This document shows positions 16,765 through 25,239 of a DNA stretch of 64,000 bases, one piece after another. The stretch comes from DATDAH01 sp963845425 (GTDB lineage: Bacteria > Actinomycetota > Acidimicrobiia > Acidimicrobiales > DATDAH01), in the NCBI GenBank assembly GCA_963845425.1, contig CAWJSC010000001.1, positions 135,078 through 199,077 of the forward strand, given 5' to 3'. The notes under the pieces are model-generated. The model did no database searches. It worked only from the letters and a program-made list of their open reading frames with translations, and had not been told where the DNA came from. Within the stretch, counting starts at the first letter, position 1; every line of letters begins with the position of its first letter. The position numbers and the translations under genes are program-made.

Positions 16765-17961
16765 ATGGCTCGCATCCTCGATTTCCCGGTCTTCGACGCC
16801 GACAACCACCTCTACGAGACCCAGGACTCGTTCACCCGGCACCTGCCCGACCGCTACAAGGGCGCCGTCGACTACGTCGAGGTGCACGGCCGCACCAAGA
16901 TCGTCGTGCGGGGCACGATCAGCGAGTACATCCCGAACCCCACCTTCGAGGTCGTGGCCCGGCCCGGGGCCCAGGAGGAGTACTTCCGCGTGGGCAACCC
17001 GGAGGGCAAGTCCTACCGCGAGCTGGTCGGGGAGCCCATGAAGGCCATCCCCGCCTTCCGCGACCCCGTCGCCCGCGTCGAGCTCATGGACGAGCTGGGC
17101 CTCGACCGCACCCTCATGTTCCCCACCCTCGCCAGCCTGCTCGAGGAGCGGATGCGGGACGACCCGGATCTCATCCACGCCGTGATCCACTCCCTCAACC
17201 AGTGGCTGTACGAGGAGTGGTCCTTCAACCACGAGGATCGCATCTTCACCACGCCGGTCATCAGCCTGCCCATCGTCGAGAAGGCGCTGGAGGAGCTCGA
17301 GTGGGTCCTCGAACGGGGCGCCAAGACCATCCTCATCCGCCCTGCCCCCGTGCCGGGCTACGGCGGCTCCCGCTCACCGGGCTTCGAGGAGTTCGACCCG
17401 TTCTGGCAGGCGGTGGTGGACGCCGACATCCTCGTGTCGATGCACGCCTCCGACAGCGGGTACGCCCGCTACCAGGCGGACTGGACCGGCCCCCAGGAGA
17501 TGCTGCCGTTCAAGCCGAACGCCTTCAAGATGATGACCCACCAGAAGCGGCCCATCGAGGACACGATGGCCGCCATGGTCTGCCACGGCGCGCTGACCCG
17601 CTTCCCCGACCTGCGCATCGCCTGCATCGAGAACGGTGGCAGCTGGGTCCTGCCCTTCCTCGAGCACCTCGAGCAGACCCACCGCATGATGCCGCAGGCC
17701 TTCGACGAGGACCCGATCGCGGCGTTCAAGCGCAACATCTACGTGAACCCCTTCCACGAGGACAACCTCCAGGGCCTGATCGACGAGATGGGGGCCGACC
17801 ACATCCTGTTCGGTTCCGACTACCCCCACCCCGAGGGCCTCGCCGAGCCGTGCTCCTACGTCGACCACCTGCCTGCGGACCTGCCCCAGGAGGACGTCGC
17901 CAAGATCATGGGTGGCAACCTCGCCGAGATCATGCGGGTCGAGACCGCCGCCGCGGTCTGA
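16765..17961 (+). CDS. Amidohydrolase family 2 protein
   Basis: 398 aa metal-dependent TIM barrel. The N-terminal motif is FDADNHLYETQDSF, ILVSMHASDSGYARY lies in the middle, and HILFGSDYPHPEGLAEP near the end carries the catalytic Asp. The probable reaction is decarboxylation or hydrolysis of an unknown acid or CoA-ester. The start is set by the promoter at 16729-16757. The longer open frame to 16738 has no signal. It leads the plus operon amidohydrolase-SDR-thioesterase. Confidence 0.85.
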   Translation: MARILDFPVFDADNHLYETQDSFTRHLPDRYKGAVDYVEVHGRTKIVVRGTISEYIPNPTFEVVARPGAQEEYFRVGNPEGKSYRELVGEPMKAIPAFRDPVARVELMDELGLDRTLMFPTLASLLEERMRDDPDLIHAVIHSLNQWLYEEWSFNHEDRIFTTPVISLPIVEKALEELEWVLERGAKTILIRPAPVPGYGGSRSPGFEEFDPFWQAVVDADILVSMHASDSGYARYQADWTGPQEMLPFKPNAFKMMTHQKRPIEDTMAAMVCHGALTRFPDLRIACIENGGSWVLPFLEHLEQTHRMMPQAFDEDPIAAFKRNIYVNPFHEDNLQGLIDEMGADHILFGSDYPHPEGLAEPCSYVDHLPADLPQEDVAKIMGGNLAEIMRVETAAAV

Positions 17962-17975
17962 CACCATCGCGTCTC

Positions 17976-17991
17976 GCGACCGTCCGGTCGC
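17976..17991. promoter_or_regulatory. Palindrome between amidohydrolase and SDR
   Basis: GCGACCGTCCGGTCGC, perfect 7-bp arms around TC, in the 46-bp gap. It shares ACCGTCCGGTC with operator A3 at 4241, so it may be a further site for the same TetR protein or a small hairpin. Confidence 0.4.
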
Positions 17992-18007
17992 AACAGAGAG
18001 GGAGCAC

Positions 18008-18778
18008 GTGGAACCAGCAGGACGATCAGCGCTCGTCACCGGCGGCGCCGGTGGGTTGGGCGGGGCGACGGTCCGTCGCCTCGTGGAGACGGGTTGCGGT
18101 GTGGCCATCTTCGACCGGGACGGCGAACGGGCCGCGGCCCTCGCCGACGAGCTGGGTGACCTGGCGGTCGCGGCCACCGGCGACGTCAACGACGACGCCG
18201 ACGTGGGCGCGGCCATCGCCGCGGCCCAGACGCTCGGCCCGCTGTCGGTCGTGGTCAACGTCGCGGGTGGCGGCGTCGGCGGCGGCCGGACGGTCGGCCG
18301 TGACGGCTCACCCCACGACAAGGACGCCTTCGTGGGGACGATGGAGATGAACGCCATCGGCACCTTCAACGTCAGCCGCCTGGCCGCTGCGGCCATGGGC
18401 GCCAACGAGCCCGACGACGAGGGCGAGCGCGGGGTGATCGTGAACACCGCCTCGATCGCCGGCATCGAGGGTCAGACCGGCCAGCTGGCCTACGCCGCGG
18501 CCAAGGCGGCCATCCTCGGCATGACCCTGCCCATGGCCCGCGACCTGTCGCCGCTCGGGATCCGGGTGTGTGCCATCGCCCCCGGCACGATGGGCACGCC
18601 GCTCATGATGAGCACGCCCGAGGAGCTGCAGGCCCACCTGGTCAGCACGATCCAGTTCCCGAAGCGCATGGGCAAGCCCGACGAGTTCGCCCTGCTCGTG
18701 GAGTCCATCGTGCGCAACCCGTACCTCAACGGCGAGTCCATCCGGTTGGACGGCGCGCTGCGCTTCCCGCCCAAGTAG
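18008..18778 (+). CDS. SDR, 3-hydroxyacyl-CoA dehydrogenase type II-like
   Basis: 256 aa. NAD-binding TGGAGGLGGAT (about residues 10-20), the NVAGGGVGGGR loop in place of NNAG, and catalytic YAAAKAA with an upstream Ser in NTASIAG. The ending GESIRLDGALRFPPK and the insert around the substrate loop match the HSD17B10/HADH2-like bacterial group, which oxidises 3-hydroxyacyl-CoA. GTG 18008 has a strong GAGAGGGAG ribosome site. The open frame extends further upstream without signals. Confidence 0.85.
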   Translation: MEPAGRSALVTGGAGGLGGATVRRLVETGCGVAIFDRDGERAAALADELGDLAVAATGDVNDDADVGAAIAAAQTLGPLSVVVNVAGGGVGGGRTVGRDGSPHDKDAFVGTMEMNAIGTFNVSRLAAAAMGANEPDDEGERGVIVNTASIAGIEGQTGQLAYAAAKAAILGMTLPMARDLSPLGIRVCAIAPGTMGTPLMMSTPEELQAHLVSTIQFPKRMGKPDEFALLVESIVRNPYLNGESIRLDGALRFPPK

Positions 18779-18780
18779 CG

Positions 18781-19602
18781 GTGGTCACCGTCGAGGAGCT
18801 GGTCGGGGCCCTCGAGCTCGAGGCGACGGGCCCCGACCGCTACCGCGCCGGGCACGCCGAGTCCGGTCACGGGGTCGTGTTCGGCGGTCAGTTGCTCGCC
18901 CAGTCCCTCGTCGCCGGGTCGGCCGGCCACGAGGGGAAGCGAGCCAAGACCCTGCACACCGTCTTCGCCCGGGGTGCGTCGCCCGACGCCCCCTTGGACA
19001 TCGTCGTCGAACCGATGCACGCCGGGCGGGCCTTCGCCAGCTCGACGGTGACGATCAGTCAGGGCGACCGGCTGTGCACCCGCTCGCTCGTGCTGCTCAG
19101 CGCGGAGGAGCCCGACCTCATCCGCCACGCCGATCCGGCCCCCGCGGTGCCGGCGCCCGAGGACGCCCCCGACTCGGGCGAGTGGGAGATCCGGGTCGTC
19201 GACGACGTCGACATCAGCGACCCCGAGCTCACCGGCCCGCCCGACCTCGACGTCTGGACCCGGTTCCCCGGGGCGCCCGACGACCCGACGACGGATCAGG
19301 CCCTGCTCGCCTTCGCCACGGACGGCTTCCTGATCGGCACGGCCATGCGGCCCCACGCCGGGGTCGGGCAGTCCCAGGCCCACGTCACCCTGTCGACGGG
19401 CGTGGTGAGCCACACCATCACGTTCCACGAGCCGTCCCCGGCCCGGGACTGGCTCCTGCTGTCGCACCACAGCCCGTACGCCGGGAGGGGCCGCTCCTAC
19501 GGTCGGGCCGACGTGTTCCGGGCCGACGGGACCCTGGTGGCCTCCTATGTCCAGGACGCCATGATCCGCTCCCGCGACACCGGTCGCGCCGGGGCCCTGT
19601 GA
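18781..19602 (+). CDS. Acyl-CoA thioesterase II-like (TesB family)
   Basis: 273 aa double hotdog thioesterase. FGGQLLAQSLVAGSAGHEGKRAKTLHTVF is the N-terminal hotdog helix, GRAFASSTVTISQGDRL follows, and PHAGVGQSQAHVTLSTGVVSHTITFHE is the C-terminal hotdog. GTG 18781 lies 2 bases after the SDR stop with no ribosome site, so translation is probably coupled. It is the last gene of this short operon, before the promoter at 19631. Paralogue of the gene at 14540. Confidence 0.8.
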   Translation: MVTVEELVGALELEATGPDRYRAGHAESGHGVVFGGQLLAQSLVAGSAGHEGKRAKTLHTVFARGASPDAPLDIVVEPMHAGRAFASSTVTISQGDRLCTRSLVLLSAEEPDLIRHADPAPAVPAPEDAPDSGEWEIRVVDDVDISDPELTGPPDLDVWTRFPGAPDDPTTDQALLAFATDGFLIGTAMRPHAGVGQSQAHVTLSTGVVSHTITFHEPSPARDWLLLSHHSPYAGRGRSYGRADVFRADGTLVASYVQDAMIRSRDTGRAGAL

Positions 19603-19630
19603 CTCGTGGGAACGTGACCTTCGCCTTGTG

Positions 19631-19660
19631 TTGACAGCGATCTCGGATTCCGAGAACAAT
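19631..19660 (+). promoter_or_regulatory. Promoter with palindromic operator in the spacer (site D1)
   Basis: TTGACA (19631-19636), 18-bp spacer, AACAAT (19655-19660), 6 bases to GTG 19667. The spacer holds the 15-bp palindrome TCTCGGATTCCGAGA (19641-19655). A 13/15 match lies in the promoter at 47096-47110. Confidence 0.75.
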
Positions 19661-19666
19661 GTTTCC

Positions 19667-21190
19667 GTGGCAGTGGCCCTGATGCACGGGGGCCTCGAGC
19701 GCGCCGCGGACCGCTTCGGCAGCCGCGACGCGATCCGGGCCGACGACGACCGGTGGTCGTTCGAGGACCTCGACGGCTGGGCCAACGCCTTCGCCCGCGT
19801 GCTCGGCGAGCGCGGTGTCACGCCCCGGGACCGGGTGGCGGTCATGACCTCGAACCGGGTCGAGTTCCTGGTCGTGGTCGAGGCGATCAGCCGGCTCGGC
19901 GCCGCCGCCGTCCTCCTCAGCCCGGCCTGGAAGGCCACCGAGGTCGGTCACGCCCTGGCGGTCACCGGCGCCCGCCACGGGGTCGTCGAGGCCGCGACCG
20001 GGCCGCTGCTCACCGACGCCCTCGGTGCGGCGGCCGTCATCGACCTCGACGACCCGGCGACGAGCGCCGCCCTGGCCGCCGCCTCCCGGGAGCGCGTTGG
20101 CCCCGCCGGCGTCGACGAGGGCGACGAGGTGGTGCTCGTCTTCAGCTCGGGCACCACCGGCCTGCCCAAGGCCGTGCGCCACACCCACGCCTCGATCGGG
20201 CGGGCCACGACCGACTGGTGCGCCGCCCTGGGCCTCGGGTCCGACGACCGGTTCCAGGTGGCCACGCCGCCGTCCCACATCCTGGGCCTGATCAACCTGC
20301 TCGCCGCCGTCGAGGCTGGCGCCACCGTCCGCCTCCACCGCCGTTTCGACCTCGACGAGGTCCTCGACCGGATCGAGTCCGACCGGATGACCCTGGAGAT
20401 GGCCGTCGCCCCGATCGCCCTGGCGCTGGCCGGCCACCCCGGGCTCGAGGACCGGGACCTCTCCTCGCTCCGCTACATCATGTGGGGGGCCACGCCGGTG
20501 ACCGAGAGCGTCGCCCGGACGGTCACGGAGCGGACCGGCGTCCGGTGGCTGCCGGCCTACGGCGCCAGCGAGCTGCCCGTCATCGCCGCCAACCCGGTGG
20601 ACGACCCCGCTGCCTGGCGGCTGGACTCCGCCGGACTGCCGGCGCCAGGGGTCGAGCTCCGGGTGGTCGATCTCGACGACGGTCGGGTCCTGCCGTCCGG
20701 CGAGACCGGCGAGATCCAGGCCCGCAGCCCGTCGCTGATGGCGGGCTACCTGCCCGAGGAGGCGAACGCCGAGGCCTTCGTCGACGGCTGGTATCGCACC
20801 GGTGACATCGGCTGGCTGGAGCCCGAGGGCTGGGTCCACCTCACCGACCGCGCCAAGGAGATGATCAAGGTCAAAGGGTTCCAGGTGGCACCCGCCGAGA
20901 TCGAGGCCGTGCTGCACGGTCACCCGTCGGTGCTCGACTGCGCCGTGTTCGCCGTCGCCGACGAGGCGGCCGGCGAGGTCCCCGTCGCCGCGGTCCAACT
21001 CGACCCCGAGCACCCGGTGGCCCCCGACGCGCTCCAATGCCTCGTCGCCGACACCCTGGCGACCTACAAGCAGGTGCGTGAGGTGATCGTGGTCGACGCC
21101 ATCCCGCGGCTCCCGTCCGGGAAGGTGCTACGCCGGGTCCTCCGGGACGAGTGGTCCCCGCAGCCCGCGGCCCAGGGGGTCCGTGGCTGA
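19667..21190 (+). CDS. Acyl-CoA synthetase (AMP-binding ligase)
   Basis: 507 aa. A3 motif FSSGTTGLPKAVRHTH, A5 YGASELPVIA, A7/A8 GWYRTGDIGW and DRAKEMIKVKGFQVAP, A10 lysine in LPSGKVLRRVL. The KVKGFQV version is typical of 4-coumarate/medium-chain type ligases. It activates the acid that the following dehydrogenase pairs oxidise. GTG 19667 is fixed by the promoter immediately upstream. The frame is open further upstream. The stop overlaps the next start as TGATG, and the gene heads a tight six-gene beta-oxidation operon (19667-26432). Confidence 0.9.
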   Translation: MAVALMHGGLERAADRFGSRDAIRADDDRWSFEDLDGWANAFARVLGERGVTPRDRVAVMTSNRVEFLVVVEAISRLGAAAVLLSPAWKATEVGHALAVTGARHGVVEAATGPLLTDALGAAAVIDLDDPATSAALAAASRERVGPAGVDEGDEVVLVFSSGTTGLPKAVRHTHASIGRATTDWCAALGLGSDDRFQVATPPSHILGLINLLAAVEAGATVRLHRRFDLDEVLDRIESDRMTLEMAVAPIALALAGHPGLEDRDLSSLRYIMWGATPVTESVARTVTERTGVRWLPAYGASELPVIAANPVDDPAAWRLDSAGLPAPGVELRVVDLDDGRVLPSGETGEIQARSPSLMAGYLPEEANAEAFVDGWYRTGDIGWLEPEGWVHLTDRAKEMIKVKGFQVAPAEIEAVLHGHPSVLDCAVFAVADEAAGEVPVAAVQLDPEHPVAPDALQCLVADTLATYKQVREVIVVDAIPRLPSGKVLRRVLRDEWSPQPAAQGVRG

Positions 21191-22233
21191 TGGACGTCCG
21201 ACTCTCGCCCGAGCAGCGGGCGTTGCGCGACTCGGCGGCCCAGGTGGTCGACCGTCTCGGGCCGTCCACCGTCGGCGCCCTCGACGACCGCGAGCGGGTG
21301 GCCAAGCTCGAGGCGGCGGTGGCCGCCACCGGTTGGCTCGAGTTGCGGTCGTCGGCGGACGGCGACGAGCCGTTGGCCTCGGCGGTCGAGGCCGCCATCG
21401 TCGCCGAGGAGCTCGCCCGCCGCCTGGCCGACGCCCCCTTCCTCGGTCCGACCCTGGCCGCCGATCTCCGGCGCCGGGTCGGCGCACCGCCCGCCACCGG
21501 ACCCGAGACTGTCGCGCTGATCCCTGACCTCGCCGCTCCCGCGCTGGCCGCCGACGTGGCCGGTCCGGCGGGGGCGGTCGCCGTCGACGCCCAGGGCGCC
21601 TCAGTGGCTCTCGTCCTGCTGGCGGCCGACGGCGGCCACACCCTGGCCACCGTCGACCTTCCGGCCGCGACGGTGCGAGTAGACCTCACCCGGCCGTCGG
21701 CCGTGCCGGGGCGGCGGGCGGCGGTCGTGCCGGTCCCGGACCAGGCCCGGGTCCTCGGCCCCGATGCGCTCACCACCTGGACCGCCCTCGGCCTCGCCCT
21801 CACGTGTGCCGATCTCGTCGGCACGATGGTCGGTGCGGTCCGGCTGGCGGTCGACTACGCGGCGGAACGTCGGCAGTACGGCGTGCCCGTCGGGTCCTTC
21901 CAGGCCGTCCAGCACCTGTTGGCCGACGCCCATGTGGCGACCGAGGGCTCCCGCAGCGTCGCCCTCCACGCCGCCTGGGCGGTGGACGCGCTGCCGGCGG
22001 AGGAGGCCTTGGCGGCCGCCGCGGTGGCCAAGGCGTACTGCGCCCGGGCCGCCCGCTCGGTCTGTGAGACGGCCATCCAGGTCCACGGCGGCATCGGCAA
22101 CACCTGGGAGTGCCTCGCCCACGTCTACCTGCGGCGGGCCTTGCTCTCCAGCGAGGTCCTCGGCGGGGTGGGGCCCAGCCTCGACCGGGTCCTCCACCGC
22201 CACGGACTGGGAGGCAGCCATGGACTTCGGTGA
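21190..22233 (+). CDS. Acyl-CoA dehydrogenase family subunit (pair 1, short)
   Basis: 347 aa. ACAD fold: an N-terminal helical domain (LSPEQRALRDSAAQVVDRLG), a poorly conserved beta domain, and a C-terminal helical domain with AAERRQYGVPVGSFQAVQHLLAD and IQVHGGIGNTWECLAHVYLRRA. Short, divergent N- and middle domains next to a second ACAD gene are the mark of two-gene heteromeric enzymes such as ChsE1-ChsE2 of cholesterol degradation, in which each FAD site is built from both chains. ATG overlaps the ligase stop. Its end overlaps the next gene by 14 bp, which supports co-translation. Confidence 0.87.
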   Translation: MDVRLSPEQRALRDSAAQVVDRLGPSTVGALDDRERVAKLEAAVAATGWLELRSSADGDEPLASAVEAAIVAEELARRLADAPFLGPTLAADLRRRVGAPPATGPETVALIPDLAAPALAADVAGPAGAVAVDAQGASVALVLLAADGGHTLATVDLPAATVRVDLTRPSAVPGRRAAVVPVPDQARVLGPDALTTWTALGLALTCADLVGTMVGAVRLAVDYAAERRQYGVPVGSFQAVQHLLADAHVATEGSRSVALHAAWAVDALPAEEALAAAAVAKAYCARAARSVCETAIQVHGGIGNTWECLAHVYLRRALLSSEVLGGVGPSLDRVLHRHGLGGSHGLR

Positions 22234-23347
22234 CTCCGCCGAGGAGGCCGCGTTCCGGGAGCGCCTCCGGGACTGGCTCCGGGAGAACAACCCGGGCCTG
22301 CCGGCCTCGTCCACCTCCGACGAGTACTGGGAGGGCCAGGCCCCCTGGCACCGAGCGCTCTACGACGCCGGGTTCTTCGCCATGTCGTGGCCGACCGCCA
22401 TCGGCGGCCAGGGCCTGCCGACCGTCTACGAGGTCATCGTCGACGACGAGTTGGCGGCGTCGGGCGCCCCGCCCCGGCCGAGCCTGGGCTACCTGGTCAA
22501 GGGCATCCTCGAGCACGGCAGCGAGGACGTGCAGCGGCGGTTCCTGCCCGGCATCGTCAACGGCCGCGAGCGCTGGTGCCAGGGCTTCAGCGAGCCCGAC
22601 GCCGGTTCCGACCTGGCCTCGTTGCGCACCCGGGCCGAGCGCGACGGCGACGAGTACGTCATCACCGGCCACAAGGTCTGGACCAGCTATTCCGACGTCG
22701 CCGACTGGTGCCTCGTGCTGGCCCGCACCGACGGCGACGTGCCCAAGCACAAAGGCCTCTCGGCGTTCGTCGTCCCGATGGACCAGCCCGGCATCGAGCA
22801 GCGGCCCCTGCGCATGATCAACGGCATCACCCGGGAGTTCGGCGAGGTCAGCTTCGACGGGGCCCGGGTGCCGGCGGAGGACATGATCGGCGCCCCGGGT
22901 GACGGCTGGCGTCTCGCCATGACCGTGGTCAGTCACGAGCGGGAGCCGGGCGAGCTCGGCTACGTGGCCCGCTACCGGAAGGTCGTGAGCCAGTTGGCCC
23001 AGCAGGTCCGTGACGAGCCGGACCGGTTCGGTCCCGAGGCCGTTCGCGACCTGGGCTGGGCCATCGTCGAGGCCGAGATGCTGCGCCTCCACGTCTGCCG
23101 GCGCCTGTCGGACAGCCTCGACGGCATCTCCCACGGTCCCGAAGGGTCGGTCGACAAGCTGCTCATGACCAACGTGGAGCAGGCCGTCGGCCACGCCGCC
23201 CTCGCCGTCGGGGGCGCCGCCCACGACGACGACGACACCTGGCTCAAGGTGTACCTCTACAGCCGAGCCCAGAGCGTCATGGGCGGGACCTCACAGATCC
23301 AACGCAACCTCGTCGCCAGTCGCATCCTGGAGCTACCCACCTCATGA
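22220..23347 (+). CDS. Acyl-CoA dehydrogenase family subunit (pair 1, long)
   Basis: 375 aa. Substrate and FAD motifs WCQGFSEPDAGSDLASLRTRAERDGDEY and VWTSYSDVADWCLVLART are well kept. The C-terminal FAD motif is SVMGGTSQIQRNLVA, with Gly where medium-chain dehydrogenases have the catalytic Glu of YEGT. The base must come from another position or from the partner subunit. ATG 22220 with GGGAGG ribosome site lies inside the previous gene. The stop overlaps the hydratase start (ATGA). Confidence 0.9.
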   Translation: MDFGDSAEEAAFRERLRDWLRENNPGLPASSTSDEYWEGQAPWHRALYDAGFFAMSWPTAIGGQGLPTVYEVIVDDELAASGAPPRPSLGYLVKGILEHGSEDVQRRFLPGIVNGRERWCQGFSEPDAGSDLASLRTRAERDGDEYVITGHKVWTSYSDVADWCLVLARTDGDVPKHKGLSAFVVPMDQPGIEQRPLRMINGITREFGEVSFDGARVPAEDMIGAPGDGWRLAMTVVSHEREPGELGYVARYRKVVSQLAQQVRDEPDRFGPEAVRDLGWAIVEAEMLRLHVCRRLSDSLDGISHGPEGSVDKLLMTNVEQAVGHAALAVGGAAHDDDDTWLKVYLYSRAQSVMGGTSQIQRNLVASRILELPTS

Positions 23348-24123
23348 TCGAGTACCGAGTCCCCGACGCCATCCAGGTGGAGGTCGACGGCCCCGTCCGG
23401 GTCGTCCGCCTGAACCGGCCCGACAACCTGAACGCCACCAACCACGAGCTGCACCAGGGCTTGGCGGAGCTGTTCCCCCAGCTCGACGCCGACGATGATG
23501 CCCGGGTCGCGGTGCTCACCGGCAACGGCCGGGCCTTCTCCGCGGGCGGCGACTTCGAGTACATCGACGAGCTCGTCCGTGATCCCGCCCTCCGGACCCT
23601 GAGCCTCACCCACGGCCGTCAGATCGTGACCGGGATGGTGGCCTGCCGGGTGCCCATCGTGGCCGCCGTGAACGGACCGGCGGTCGGCCTCGGCTGCAGC
23701 CTGGTGGCGCTCTCCGACGTCGTTTTCATGGCGGAGAGTGCCCACCTCGCCGACCCCCACGTGCTGATCGGCCTGGTCGCCGCCGATGGAGGACCGGTCA
23801 CCTGGCCCCTGCTGACCAGCCTGCAACTGGCGAAGGAGTACGCGCTGACGGGCGACCGCATCCCCGCTGAGCGGGCGGCCGCGATCGGCCTCGTGAACCA
23901 CGTGTGCCCCGACGACGAGGTCCTCGACCAGGCGATGGCCTGTGCCCAGAAGATCGCCGCCTTGCCCCAGCAGGCCGTCGAGGACACCAAGCGGATCCTG
24001 AACCTGCACCTCGAGCGGGCGGTGACGGCCACCATCGACTTCGCCCTGGCCGCGGAACACCGGTCCTTCGACTCGCCCGAGCTGCGGGCGAACCTCGACC
24101 GCTTCCTGGCCCCCAAAGACTGA
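23344..24123 (+). CDS. Enoyl-CoA hydratase/isomerase family protein
   Basis: 259 aa crotonase fold. The CoA-binding NGRAFSAGGDFEYIDEL forms the first oxyanion strand, and PIVAAVNGPAVGLGCSLVALSDVVFMAE the second. The position of the first catalytic Glu is within LADPHVLIGLVAADGG, where the usual Glu is not obvious (Gly-Leu-Val-Ala), so hydratase activity should not be assumed. The ATGA overlap with the upstream dehydrogenase shows co-translation. Likely acts on the enoyl-CoA made by one of the flanking dehydrogenase pairs. Confidence 0.85.
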   Translation: MIEYRVPDAIQVEVDGPVRVVRLNRPDNLNATNHELHQGLAELFPQLDADDDARVAVLTGNGRAFSAGGDFEYIDELVRDPALRTLSLTHGRQIVTGMVACRVPIVAAVNGPAVGLGCSLVALSDVVFMAESAHLADPHVLIGLVAADGGPVTWPLLTSLQLAKEYALTGDRIPAERAAAIGLVNHVCPDDEVLDQAMACAQKIAALPQQAVEDTKRILNLHLERAVTATIDFALAAEHRSFDSPELRANLDRFLAPKD

Positions 24124-24135
24124 CGAGAGGACCTC

Positions 24136-25239
24136 GTGGACTTCGAGCTCGACGACGACCAGCATGCGCTGCAGGACGCCCTGCGCGACCTGGTCGACAA
24201 GGAGTGCCCGCCCGAGCTGGTGCGCGCGGTCGTGGAGGGACGCGACGACGGCGATGCGTTCTGGCAGACCCTCGTCGACCTCGAGTGGCCCGGCCTGACC
24301 ATTCCCGAGGAGGACGGAGGCACCGGGGCGTCGGCCGTCGAGTTGGTCATCGTGCTGGAGGAGCTGGGCCGGGGCGCCGACCCCACGCCGTTCCTGGCCA
24401 CGACCAGCCAGTACGGGGCACTCGTGCAGGAGTGCGTCGGTCCTGCGCTCCGCCGTGAGTTGCTCGGTGGGGTCTGTCGCGGCGGTACCGGTGCGGCCGC
24501 CTTCGCCCCTTCGACAGTCGGTGCCCGTCGGTCCGGGGATGGCTGGGTCCTCTCGGGCACCGCGACCTATGTGGTCGACGGCGACCGGGCCGAGGAAGTG
24601 GCCGTCGTCGCCACCCACGACGACGGGGTCGGCGTGTTCGTCGTGCCCACGGCCGCGGTGACCGCCACCCGCTTGACGGTGTTCGACGGGGCGTTCCACC
24701 TCGCGGACCTGGACCTCGACGCCGTCGAGGTCGCCGCCGCGCGGGCCGTCACGGGCCCGGACGTCGAGCGGGGCGTCGCCCGGGCGACCGACCTGGCCGT
24801 CACGGGGGTGGCGGCCACGATGGTCGGGGCCTCGCAGCGGGTGTTGGAGCTGGTCCTCGATCACGTCAAGGCCCGGCACCAGTTCGGTGTGCCGATCGGC
24901 TCGTTCCAGGCGGTCAAGCACATGGCCGTCGACGTCTACGTGGCTATCCAGCGGGCTCGGGCGCTGTGTCAGTTCGCCGGGCTGACCATCGCCGAGGACG
25001 ACGATCGACGGTCGCTGGCCGCCTCCATGGCGAAGGCCGCGGCGGGCGACTGCCAGCGCCTCGCCGCCCGGTACGGGGTCCAGCTCTTCGGGGGCCTGGG
25101 CTTCACCTGGGCGAACGATCTCCAGCTCTACTTCCGACGGGCGAAGGTGGGCGAGCCGCTCTTCGGCGGCACCGCCGAGCACCGCGGGCGAGTGGCCCGG
25201 GCGGCCTTGGCCGGCCGCCGACCGGAGGTGGCGGCATGA
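24136..25239 (+). CDS. Acyl-CoA dehydrogenase family subunit (pair 2, short)
   Basis: 367 aa. N-terminal DDDQHALQDALRDLVDKECPPELVR, TIPEEDGGTGASAVELVIVLEELGRGADPTPFLAT, then a reduced beta domain. The C-terminal domain has KARHQFGVPIGSFQAVKHMAVD and GVQLFGGLGFTWANDLQLYFRRAK, where the usual Glu after the GFTW motif is Ala. It is probably the non-catalytic half of a heteromer with the next gene. GTG 24136 with AGAGG ribosome site, 12 bp after the hydratase. Confidence 0.87.
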   Translation: MDFELDDDQHALQDALRDLVDKECPPELVRAVVEGRDDGDAFWQTLVDLEWPGLTIPEEDGGTGASAVELVIVLEELGRGADPTPFLATTSQYGALVQECVGPALRRELLGGVCRGGTGAAAFAPSTVGARRSGDGWVLSGTATYVVDGDRAEEVAVVATHDDGVGVFVVPTAAVTATRLTVFDGAFHLADLDLDAVEVAAARAVTGPDVERGVARATDLAVTGVAATMVGASQRVLELVLDHVKARHQFGVPIGSFQAVKHMAVDVYVAIQRARALCQFAGLTIAEDDDRRSLAASMAKAAAGDCQRLAARYGVQLFGGLGFTWANDLQLYFRRAKVGEPLFGGTAEHRGRVARAALAGRRPEVAA

